DNA from: Janthinobacterium saanense
Lineage (GTDB): Bacteria; Pseudomonadota; Gammaproteobacteria; Burkholderiales; Burkholderiaceae_D
Direction: 5' to 3'
Assembly: GCF_014200675.1 (NCBI RefSeq)
Contig: NZ_JACHCI010000004.1
Coordinates: 1 to 64,000 of the forward strand
DNA: 64,000 nucleotides
The position numbers and the translations under genes were made by a program. Shown piece after piece: positions 43,391 through 50,225 of the stretch. Under the pieces are notes generated by a model. That model ran no database searches, was not told where the DNA came from, and saw only the letters and a program-made list of their open reading frames with translations. The first letter of the stretch is position 1. Every line of letters starts with the position of its first letter.

Positions 43391-43693
43391 ATGACTACCC
43401 TCCCGCTCGAAGAATCCGATTTGCCGGCCACTGCGCTGGACATGCACCGCGCCATCGGCGCCCTGATCGCCAGCCTGCAGGCGCTCGATGTGAACAGCCA
43501 GCGCTTCGAGGCCTGCACCGACCCCGAATTGCGCCGCGTGCTCGCGCATGCAGGCGATACCAGCCGCAAGGAAGCGTCGATGCTGCTCGAATGGATGCGC
43601 CGCCGCGACGCGCGCCTGGACAAGGAAATGAAGGAAGCGCTGTTCAAGGCCGGCCCCATCGTGGCCCACTATCATTACGACGAGAAGATATAA
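43391..43693 (+). CDS. EncFtn-like (encapsulated ferritin) protein lacking metal ligands
   Basis: A 100-residue helical protein that aligns without gaps, at an offset of four residues, with my recollection of Rhodospirillum rubrum encapsulated ferritin: shared 'HRAI', 'QR', 'TDPEL', 'LAH', 'LEW' plus 'RR.DA', and 'GPI'. The ferroxidase ligands E32, E62 and H65 correspond to S28, S58 and E61, and the entry residues E31, E34, W38 and Y39 to A27, Q30, V34 and N35. It therefore keeps the fold but not the iron site. The encapsulin-targeting tail is absent (it ends 'HYHYDEKI', His-rich) and no encapsulin gene is in the window. It is flanked by the receptor leader and the Imm26 gene. Confidence 0.7.
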   Translation: MTTLPLEESDLPATALDMHRAIGALIASLQALDVNSQRFEACTDPELRRVLAHAGDTSRKEASMLLEWMRRRDARLDKEMKEALFKAGPIVAHYHYDEKI

Positions 43694-43799
43694 GTAATAC
43701 GAGTAACTGATGGTTTGATGCCGCGACGTACCATGCGCCACTGGCGCGCCGGCTCGCGTAAACTACGCCCCTGTTCCACTTAACATTTTCAGGGGTTTT

Positions 43800-44264
43800 A
43801 TGAAGTCTTTACCATACCGGGAAGGCAGCTGGTTTGCCGTGCCTTTGACGGGCGGCGGTCATGCCGTCGGCGTGGTGGCGCGCACGGCGCCGGCCGGCCG
43901 CATCATGCTGGCGTATATGTTCGGGCCGAAACGCGACGCGCTGCCGCCGCTGGCCGAGCTGGAAACACTGCAGCCAGCGCAAGCCGTGCGGCGCTTGCGC
44001 ACGGGCGACATGGCCTTGCTCAATGAGCGCTGGCCATTATTGGGTGACAGTTGCGAATGGCAGCGCGAGGCCTGGCCCATGCCGGCCTTTATCCGCCGCA
44101 ATGAATCCCTGCAGCGCGCCTGGCGCGCCACCTATGCCGATGCTGATCCGGCCAAGCTGGACCGCGAGGAATCCGTGCCCTTCGACACGCCGGGACTGGA
44201 AAGCGATTCCCTGTACGGTTATGGGGCGACGGAGTTGTTGATGACTAAGCTGCTGACGCAGTAA
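43800..44264 (+). CDS. Imm26-like immunity protein
   Basis: A 154-residue cytoplasmic protein with the Imm26 pattern: 'REGSWFAVPLTGGGHAVGVV' at the N-terminus, 'YMFGPKRDALPPLAEL', 'LLNERWPLLGDSCEWQREAW' and 'MPAFIRR'. Imm26 proteins neutralise polymorphic toxins, but no toxin or polymorphic-toxin scaffold adjoins this gene, so it looks like an orphan protective gene or a repurposed one. It has its own leader after the EncFtn-like gene and converges on envZ. The family call is from memory of its motif pattern. Confidence 0.75.
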   Translation: MKSLPYREGSWFAVPLTGGGHAVGVVARTAPAGRIMLAYMFGPKRDALPPLAELETLQPAQAVRRLRTGDMALLNERWPLLGDSCEWQREAWPMPAFIRRNESLQRAWRATYADADPAKLDREESVPFDTPGLESDSLYGYGATELLMTKLLTQ

Positions 44265-44309
44265 AGCATGAAGCTGCCGGGGCGCTTTCCCCGGCAGCTC
44301 GCCGACATA

Positions 44310-45665
44310 TTACACCGCCGGCAAACTGATCTGGAACGCCAGCCCGCCGCCTTCGCGGTTGCGCACCTGCAGTTCGGCGCCGTGGCGCAGCAAGACGCGG
44401 TCGACGATGGCCAGGCCCAGGCCGGCGCCATTGGCCTGGCCCCGCGCCGTGTCCAGGCGCGTGAAGGGCTTCAGCATTTGCTCGATCTTGTCGGCCGGTA
44501 CGCCGGGGCCGTGGTCCTGCACTTCAATCACCACGCGTTTGGCGCCGTGGATGCTTTTCACCTGGCAGGCAAAATCGATTTCGGTGATGTCGCTACCTTC
44601 CGTCTTGCCATAGCGGCGGGCATTTTCCACCAGATTGTTGAGCACGCGGCGCAGATCGGTGGCGTTGCCCATGGCATGCGCGCCTTCGGCTATCTCGGCC
44701 GTGACTTTCACATCCGGCAGGCGCATCGCTTCACGCGTCAGGTCCGACAGCAAGCCGCTCAAGTCCACTTCGATAAAACTCGACGCTTCCGTCGGCTTGG
44801 CATAGTCGAGGAACTGGCCGATGATGGCGTCCATCTGGCCGATGTCGGACTGTATGCCTTCACGCGCTTCATCGGACAGATTGGCCATTTCCACTTCCAG
44901 CTGCATGCGTGCCAGCGGCGTGCGCAAATCGTGCGAAATACCGGCCAGTATCACGGCGCGGTCCGATTCCACCTGCTTTAAATCGTCGACCATCTGGTTG
45001 AAGCTGCGGTTCGCTTCGATGATTTCGATCGGGCCTTTCTCTGGCAGCAGCGCAGGCTGCTTGCCCTTGGCGATATCGCGTGCGGCCGCCGTCAAGCGCG
45101 ACAGGGGCAGGTTGATCAGGCTGGAAATGATGGCCGCGCCCAGCAGCGACAGCAGCGACACCAGGCTGGCCCAGCCCAGCCACTGGAAGCCCGTCAGGCC
45201 GCGCAGGCGTTCGCGGTCCAGCATCAGCCAGTATTCATCGTCGTCGATCTTGAAACTGACCCAGAAACCGGCCACGCCATTGACGCGCGCGGAAAAGCGC
45301 GTGTCCTTGCCCAGCTTGGCTTTCACCAGCGTTTCAATATCGGGCATCAGGAAATTGTCGGGCGGCGGATCGATGCGGTCATCATCCTCGAGCGGAAAGA
45401 TGCGGATGCCCTCGTTGCTGACCAGGTCGAACAGCAGCTCGCGGCGCAGCTCGGGCGCCGAGTGCGTCAGCGCCGCATGCGTGATGGTGACGACGGAAAT
45501 GACCTGGGCGGAAATCTGCTGCGCCTGCGGCTCGCGCTGGATGAGCGAAATCATGCCGATCCAGGCCGTCATGCTGACAGTCGTCAGGGTGCCCAGCAGC
45601 AGAAAAGTGCGCCAGAACAGGCCACTTTTCAGCCGTGCCAGGCTGATATCAGGAACAAGTTTCAT
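44310..45665 (-). CDS. envZ: Sensor histidine kinase EnvZ-type
   Basis: A 451-residue membrane kinase. TM1 ('FLLLGTLTTVSMTAWIGMIS') and TM2 ('LGWASLVSLLSLLGAAIISS') flank a periplasmic domain of about 130 residues containing an acidic/proline stretch ('LEDDDRIDPPPDNF'). A HAMP segment precedes the HisKA domain, with phosphoacceptor H245 in 'LAGISHDLRTPLARMQ'. The HATPase domain has 'NLVENARRYG', 'VQDHGPGVP' and 'GAGLGLAIV'. It lies 16 bases after ompR in the same operon and should respond to osmotic or envelope conditions by phosphorylating OmpR. Confidence 0.92.
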   Translation of the reverse strand: MKLVPDISLARLKSGLFWRTFLLLGTLTTVSMTAWIGMISLIQREPQAQQISAQVISVVTITHAALTHSAPELRRELLFDLVSNEGIRIFPLEDDDRIDPPPDNFLMPDIETLVKAKLGKDTRFSARVNGVAGFWVSFKIDDDEYWLMLDRERLRGLTGFQWLGWASLVSLLSLLGAAIISSLINLPLSRLTAAARDIAKGKQPALLPEKGPIEIIEANRSFNQMVDDLKQVESDRAVILAGISHDLRTPLARMQLEVEMANLSDEAREGIQSDIGQMDAIIGQFLDYAKPTEASSFIEVDLSGLLSDLTREAMRLPDVKVTAEIAEGAHAMGNATDLRRVLNNLVENARRYGKTEGSDITEIDFACQVKSIHGAKRVVIEVQDHGPGVPADKIEQMLKPFTRLDTARGQANGAGLGLAIVDRVLLRHGAELQVRNREGGGLAFQISLPAV

Positions 45666-45681
45666 TCTGCCTCGCCAGCGA

Positions 45682-46452
45682 TCAGCGCGGCTGTCCGTCC
45701 GGGATGAACACGTAGCCCAGGCCCCATACGGTCTGGATGAACAGCGGGCTCGATGGATCTGGCTCGATCAGTTTGCGCAGGCGCGAAATCTGCACGTCCA
45801 GGCTGCGGTCGAACACTTCGTATTCACGGCCGCGCGCCAGTTCCATCAGTTTTTCACGCGACAGCGGCTGGCGCGCATGGCGGGCAAACACTTTCAGCAC
45901 GGAGAATTCGCCGGTGGTCAAAGGCACTGTGTCGCCATTCTTTTTCAGGGTGCGCGTGCCCAGGTCGAGCACGAACTCGCCGAACTCGAAGGTTTGCGGC
46001 GTTTCCGATGGCGCGCCAGGAATTTCGTCGGGACCCTTGCGGCGCAGCACGGCGCCAATGCGGGCCACCAGTTCACGCGGATTGAACGGTTTTGGCAGGT
46101 AATCGTCGGCGCCCATTTCCAGGCCCACGATGCGATCCACGTCTTCGCCCTTGGCCGTCAGCATGATGATCGGCGTCTGGTCGCCGGCGCCGCGCAGGCG
46201 GCGGCAGATCGACAGGCCATCTTCGCCGGGCAACATCAGGTCGAGCACCAGCAGATCGTAGCGTTCACGCAGCCACAGCTTGTTCATGGCTGTGGCGCTC
46301 TCTGCCGTGAAGACATTGAAACCCTGCTCGGTCAGATACCGGCGCAGCAGATCGCGCAGTCGCACATCGTCGTCGACCACCATGATTTTTGCCTGATGGC
46401 CATGCGTCGATTGCGTTGTTGTATTACTGCCGGATGAGGAAGTTGTGGTCAT
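45682..46452 (-). CDS. ompR: Response regulator OmpR
   Basis: A 256-residue OmpR/PhoB-type regulator. The receiver has the acidic pair 'KIMVVDDDVRLRDLL', the phospho-acceptor Asp in 'LLVLDLMLPGEDGLS' and the conserved Thr/Lys ('IIMLTAKGE', 'LPKPFNPREL'). The winged-helix DNA-binding domain spans about 155-250 ('LTTGEFSVLKVFARHARQ', 'RSLDVQISRLRKLIEPD', 'IQTVWGLGYVF'). The N-terminus has an extra Ser/Thr-rich stretch before the receiver. It is the first gene of ompR-envZ; upstream lie two tandem OmpR-like half-sites (46530-46549), suggesting autoregulation. Confidence 0.94.
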   Translation of the reverse strand: MTTTSSSGSNTTTQSTHGHQAKIMVVDDDVRLRDLLRRYLTEQGFNVFTAESATAMNKLWLRERYDLLVLDLMLPGEDGLSICRRLRGAGDQTPIIMLTAKGEDVDRIVGLEMGADDYLPKPFNPRELVARIGAVLRRKGPDEIPGAPSETPQTFEFGEFVLDLGTRTLKKNGDTVPLTTGEFSVLKVFARHARQPLSREKLMELARGREYEVFDRSLDVQISRLRKLIEPDPSSPLFIQTVWGLGYVFIPDGQPR

Positions 46453-46529
46453 TTAAGGTGTCGTGTTATCTTGATTTAGTTGATATAGTAACGCCTGTCG
46501 CGGCAGTGGGAAATGGCTATGTTGACCCA

Positions 46530-46549
46530 TTACAAACTGTTACAAACTT
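46530..46549. promoter_or_regulatory. Tandem OmpR-type half-sites
   Basis: TTACAAACTG at 46530-46539 is followed immediately by TTACAAACTT at 46540-46549, a direct repeat with exactly 10-base period, the arrangement bound by OmpR-family dimers. It lies 77 bases upstream of ompR and 129 bases upstream of the divergent exported-protein gene, and could control either or both. Confidence 0.6.
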
Positions 46550-46678
46550 TACCCAATTACTCTTACTGCACCGTCTAAAGCATCATACACTGGGTGCCAT
46601 AGTGGAATTGAGCTTTATGGCTTTAACAGCTTGATGCTTCACAGCTTTATGTTTACGGCATTGCGGAAGAGGAACTCA

Positions 46679-47068
46679 ATGAATATCGTTAGCAAAAAAA
46701 TTCACGCCGCTCCTAGCGCACTTGTTTCTGCACGTGCCGTGCTGTCTGCATTCGTCGCTGGCTGTGCGTTGACGTCCGTTTTGGCGTCGGGCGTGGCATC
46801 TGCCCAGGCGCCGCAGCCGCGCCGCGAAGAGCCGCCGCAGTTGCAAAGCCAGCGTTTCGAACAGACGCCCAAGGTCAATGATACGCGCATCCGCGATCAA
46901 CGTGACGCACGCAGTTTCGATACCCGTAATGAAGAGCAGCGCCGTGCCAATGAAGGCGTTGATGCATCGCGCCGCAATGGCCGCATGACACCGGATGAAC
47001 GCCGCGATCTGCGCCGCCAGATTAATGAAGTGGGGCAGGATATTTACGCCAATCCACCACGGCGCTAA
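46679..47068 (+). CDS. Small exported basic protein of unknown function
   Basis: A 129-residue protein starting MNIVSKK at 46679, with a signal peptide ending 'ASGVASAQAPQP'. The mature part is charged and probably extended ('PRREEPPQLQSQRF', 'DTRNEEQRRANEGVD'), ending in a helical 'MTPDERRDLRRQINEVGQDI' segment that recurs at the C-terminus of many small betaproteobacterial periplasmic proteins. It is divergent from ompR-envZ with the tandem OmpR-type site between them, so control by OmpR is plausible. A perfect terminator follows. No function is assigned. Confidence 0.8.
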   Translation: MNIVSKKIHAAPSALVSARAVLSAFVAGCALTSVLASGVASAQAPQPRREEPPQLQSQRFEQTPKVNDTRIRDQRDARSFDTRNEEQRRANEGVDASRRNGRMTPDERRDLRRQINEVGQDIYANPPRR

Positions 47069-47090
47069 CACGTCTGCATGAGTTTATTAA

Positions 47091-47126
47091 AACCGGGCCT
47101 TGTTATTAACAAGGCCCGGTTTTTTT
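47091..47126 (+). terminator. Rho-independent terminator with 15-bp perfect stem
   Basis: AACCGGGCCTTGTTA (47091-47105) pairs exactly with TAACAAGGCCCGGTT (47107-47121), followed by a T-run to 47126. Confidence 0.97.
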
Positions 47127-47240
47127 ATATCGGCGTTATATTTTTGCGCACCACATTTTTTTCATGCGCAGGCACGCAAGCTCGCCGCATGCTATTGTTC
47201 CTGTGCATTCCGACAAGTTTTCTTGATGTGGAGGAAAGTG

Positions 47241-49100
47241 GTGAGCGACGACGATACGCCTGTTCCTGATGCGGCTGCTGCGGGGGATTTGCCGCATGGA
47301 ATAATCCAGCGCAAGGAAGGGGTGTTCCTGGACCTGTCTCTGGCGCCGCTGGAATTGCGCGCCGCCGTCGATCAGCTGTTCCAGTCCGGCCGGCTGCTGG
47401 AGGGTCTCGACTATCCGCTATTCCTGCTGACCTTGTTCCACGCACCGGCGCCGCGCGGCGCGCCCCGTAGCGAGGCCCTGTTGCGCATCGCCGCCCGCAT
47501 CGCTGCTTTTTCCGCCTCCCGCCGTGCCTTGTATAAAAGCATCAAGCTGCGCGGCGACACGGCCGAATTCTATTTTGAAGCGATGCCTGCCGATGCGGAT
47601 GGCGTGTTGCCACTGCGGCGTGATCTTGATGAGCTGGTGGCCGATTTGTGGGGCAAGGGCGTGCGCTACGGCATCGACAGCGCCGCCGTGCGGGCCATCA
47701 TCGAGTCAGGCAAGGCCGAGCGCATCACGGTGGCGCGCGTGCTGGCGCCGCAGCCGGGGCGCGATGGGCAACTGGTCGAAGTGTCGCAAGGCATACACCG
47801 CGACGATGCGCCGCGCGAGCTGGCCGATGGCCGCTTCGATCTGCTCAGCTTTAAAAACCGCTTTCCGCAAGTGAAAAAACATGCGCGCCTGCTGCGCAAG
47901 CTGCCGGCGGCGCCAGGGCTGCACGGTTATGACCTGGCGGGCAATCTCTTGCCGCCACCCGCACCGCAAGAAATGGACCTGGCTGCCGTGGCAGGCAGCG
48001 GCACGGTGGTCGAGCATTTCAGCGACGGCGATTATCTGGTGGCCACGCAAGATGGCTATGTGAATGTCGATGAGAGCGGCAAGATCTCCATCGACAACAA
48101 GATCGTCAGCCGGGAAGGCGTCAGCAGCCGCACCACCGGCAATCTGAAACTGCGCGCTGCCTACGAGGAATATGGCGAAGTGCAGGAGCAGCGCATGCTC
48201 GATGGCAGCGACATCACCATCCATGGCGATGTGTATGGCCATCTGCATTCACATGGCGGGCTGATCTTGCTGCACAGCAACTTGGTGGGTGGCACGGCCT
48301 TCAACGAACACGGCAACATCCAGGTCGATGGCGTGGCGTCCGGTTCCGTGCTGCAGGCGCTGCATGGCGAAGTACATTTGCAGCGCGCGGAAAGTTGCGT
48401 CATTTCCGGCACGCGGGTGGTGATCGACCATGCCAGCAATTGCGACATCATCGCCGACGAGGTCGTCATCGAACTGGCCGAAGGCTGTGCGGTGGCGGCG
48501 CGCCACATCCGCATCGGCAGTGCAGGGCCGCGCAAGCACGTGGAAATGCTGGTGTACCCGCTGGTGCCCGATTTAAGTGTGCTGGAGCAGAAGATCACCG
48601 ACGATCTGGCGCGCGCCGCCCAGTATGAGCAGGTGCAGCGCAAGCGGCAGCAGGAAATTGATGACATCGCGCAACTTCCCGACGTACGCAATTACCTGAC
48701 CCTGGCTGGCCAGCTGCGGCGTGGCGAACTGGTGCTGCAGGCGGCCCAGCAGGCGCCCTACGACAAGCTGGCGGCCCGCATCGCTCCCGTGCTCAAGGAG
48801 GTGGCGCGGCTGCGGCTGGAAGTGAAACAATCTGAAATCCTGCAGGCGCAGATGCTGGCCCTGGCCGAGCAGGCGCGGCAGGAAAGGCTGGCCACGGCTG
48901 GCCAGTCGCGCTGCGTGCTGGGCCTGGTCGATGGCGACACCAGCGTGCGCGCGATGACGGTGCCGCCCGGTTTTGCCAAGGTGTATGACCGGCCGCCGAA
49001 AGAAATCCGCGCCTTGCTGCGCAGCGCCGTGCCGCCCACGCAGCCAGTGTTTTCGGACAGCAGCGGTGCGCTCGACTGGACGTACGCGCCCCCAGTTTAA
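47241..49100 (+). CDS. FapA/DUF342 family protein
   Basis: A 619-residue cytoplasmic protein. GTG 47241 is chosen because GGAGG at 47230-47234 lies six bases upstream; the longer frame would run back through the terminator. The N-terminal third is a mixed domain. Residues about 240-470 are the right-handed beta-helix of DUF342 ('GNLKLRAAYEEYGEV', 'DITIHGDVYGHLHSHGGLIL', 'GNIQVDGVASGSVLQA'), and a coiled-coil region follows ('LARAAQYEQVQRKRQQEIDD'). FapA-type proteins are implicated in cell-envelope signalling and polar or flagellar organisation in some bacteria. Its stop overlaps that of convergent arfB by a few bases. Confidence 0.82.
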   Translation: MSDDDTPVPDAAAAGDLPHGIIQRKEGVFLDLSLAPLELRAAVDQLFQSGRLLEGLDYPLFLLTLFHAPAPRGAPRSEALLRIAARIAAFSASRRALYKSIKLRGDTAEFYFEAMPADADGVLPLRRDLDELVADLWGKGVRYGIDSAAVRAIIESGKAERITVARVLAPQPGRDGQLVEVSQGIHRDDAPRELADGRFDLLSFKNRFPQVKKHARLLRKLPAAPGLHGYDLAGNLLPPPAPQEMDLAAVAGSGTVVEHFSDGDYLVATQDGYVNVDESGKISIDNKIVSREGVSSRTTGNLKLRAAYEEYGEVQEQRMLDGSDITIHGDVYGHLHSHGGLILLHSNLVGGTAFNEHGNIQVDGVASGSVLQALHGEVHLQRAESCVISGTRVVIDHASNCDIIADEVVIELAEGCAVAARHIRIGSAGPRKHVEMLVYPLVPDLSVLEQKITDDLARAAQYEQVQRKRQQEIDDIAQLPDVRNYLTLAGQLRRGELVLQAAQQAPYDKLAARIAPVLKEVARLRLEVKQSEILQAQMLALAEQARQERLATAGQSRCVLGLVDGDTSVRAMTVPPGFAKVYDRPPKEIRALLRSAVPPTQPVFSDSSGALDWTYAPPV

Positions 49101-49495
49101 TCGCGCACTTTTCCCCGTGTTTGCTTGAGCAGGCTGTGCGTGCTCTTGCTGTCGAGCCGGCGCCGCTGCGAGCCGCGTGTGGGCTTGGTGGCGCGGCGCA
49201 GGGTGGGCAGGAAGGTGACGCTGTCGATGATTTCCTGCAGCCGCCGCAAGGCTTCTTCCTTGTTTTGCTCCTGGCTGCGCGATTGCTGGGCCTTCAGGAT
49301 CAGCACGCCATCCTTGCTGATGCGGCTGTCGCGCAGGGCCAGCAAACGTTCCTTGTACGCTTCCGGCAGCGACGAGGCGGCGATAGGGAAGCGTAAATGA
49401 ATCGCGCTGGAAACCTTGTTGACGTTTTGCCCGCCCGGGCCTTGTGCGCGGATGGCGGAAAATTCGACGTCGGCGGGATTGACGAGGTGTTGCAT
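49097..49495 (-). CDS. arfB: Alternative ribosome-rescue factor ArfB (YaeJ)
   Basis: A 132-residue peptidyl-tRNA hydrolase that frees stalled ribosomes. The GGQ catalytic loop is in 'RAQGPGGQNVNKVSSAIHL'. The C-terminal basic tail that enters the empty mRNA channel is present ('TKPTRGSQRRRLDSKS' and 'LLKQTRGKVRD'). Start MQHLVNPAD at 49495 fits the usual 130-140 residues; an 18-residue upstream extension is discarded. It converges with the FapA gene, the two stop codons overlapping. Confidence 0.93.
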   Translation of the reverse strand: MQHLVNPADVEFSAIRAQGPGGQNVNKVSSAIHLRFPIAASSLPEAYKERLLALRDSRISKDGVLILKAQQSRSQEQNKEEALRRLQEIIDSVTFLPTLRRATKPTRGSQRRRLDSKSTHSLLKQTRGKVRD

Positions 49496-49685
49496 GGTCT
49501 GATTGATCAAAAACAATGGCCCATTGTAATGGAAGACGCCCGGGCACATGGCGGACTCCGGGAATGACTTGCATTTCGGAAAAATTGATGTTTCTCAACG
49601 TTGCCACAGGCGATGCTGGTTAGTATGACCCCAGTCTTGCGCTACTGCGCATCCTGGCAAGTACTTAGCAGATGAAAGGAATATC

Positions 49686-50186
49686 ATGCAGCCCACGACG
49701 ACGCCTGGCGCGGCAGCAATGGCGGATACTCTCCGCGCGCCATACCTGAGTTTTCGCTTGGGCGGCCTGGAATATGGCTTGCATTACGGCAGTGTGCAAG
49801 AGTTGCGCCCGCTCAAGGAACTCGACCGTTTTTCCTCGCAAGGCGAGGTGCTGCAAAGCGTGGCCGTGTCGCGTGGCGTGATCATCCCCATTGTCGACAT
49901 GCGTGCCGCGTTCGGCGGCGCCCAGGAAGCCCCCGATCCGTCCACCGATGTGATCATCCTGCAACTGAGCACTGGCGTGATGGGCATGGTGGTCGATGGC
50001 GTGACCGATATTGTCAGCCTGGCGCCGGCCGACATTACGCCCGTGGCCGGCCTGGGTGCGGTCGAAGCCGGCTATCTGCTGGGCGTGGGCGTGGTGGACG
50101 GGCGCCGCCTGATCCTGGTCGATATCGACAGCTTGATGGCGATCCGCCTGCCAGGCCCCCATTCCAGCCCGATGCAGGCAGCCTGA
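49686..50186 (+). CDS. cheW: Stand-alone CheW-type coupling protein
   Basis: A 166-residue protein with a full CheW domain: 'YLSFRLGGLEYGLHYGSVQE', 'RGVIIPIVDMRAAFG', 'VMGMVVDGVTDIVSL' and 'DGRRLILVDIDSLM'. CheW links chemoreceptors to the kinase CheA. No other chemotaxis gene adjoins it; the CheB/CheR fusion is 29 kb away. It probably serves a signalling array encoded elsewhere. A terminator that also serves convergent yheS lies just after its stop. Confidence 0.92.
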   Translation: MQPTTTPGAAAMADTLRAPYLSFRLGGLEYGLHYGSVQELRPLKELDRFSSQGEVLQSVAVSRGVIIPIVDMRAAFGGAQEAPDPSTDVIILQLSTGVMGMVVDGVTDIVSLAPADITPVAGLGAVEAGYLLGVGVVDGRRLILVDIDSLMAIRLPGPHSSPMQAA

Positions 50187-50213
50187 AAAAAAGGCGACTC
50201 ATCGAGTCGCCTT
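50186..50213 (-). terminator. Terminator between convergent cheW and yheS
   Basis: AAGGCGACT (50191-50199) pairs with AGTCGCCTT (50205-50213). On the minus strand the hairpin is followed by a T-run, so it is strongest as the yheS terminator, but it can form on both strands. Confidence 0.92.
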
Positions 50214-50225
50214 CCTGATTGCTGA

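Noticed and set aside
47100-47240. N-terminal extension of the FapA-type protein to 47100
   Set aside because: It would begin inside the perfect terminator of the previous gene; GTG 47241 has a good ribosome site.
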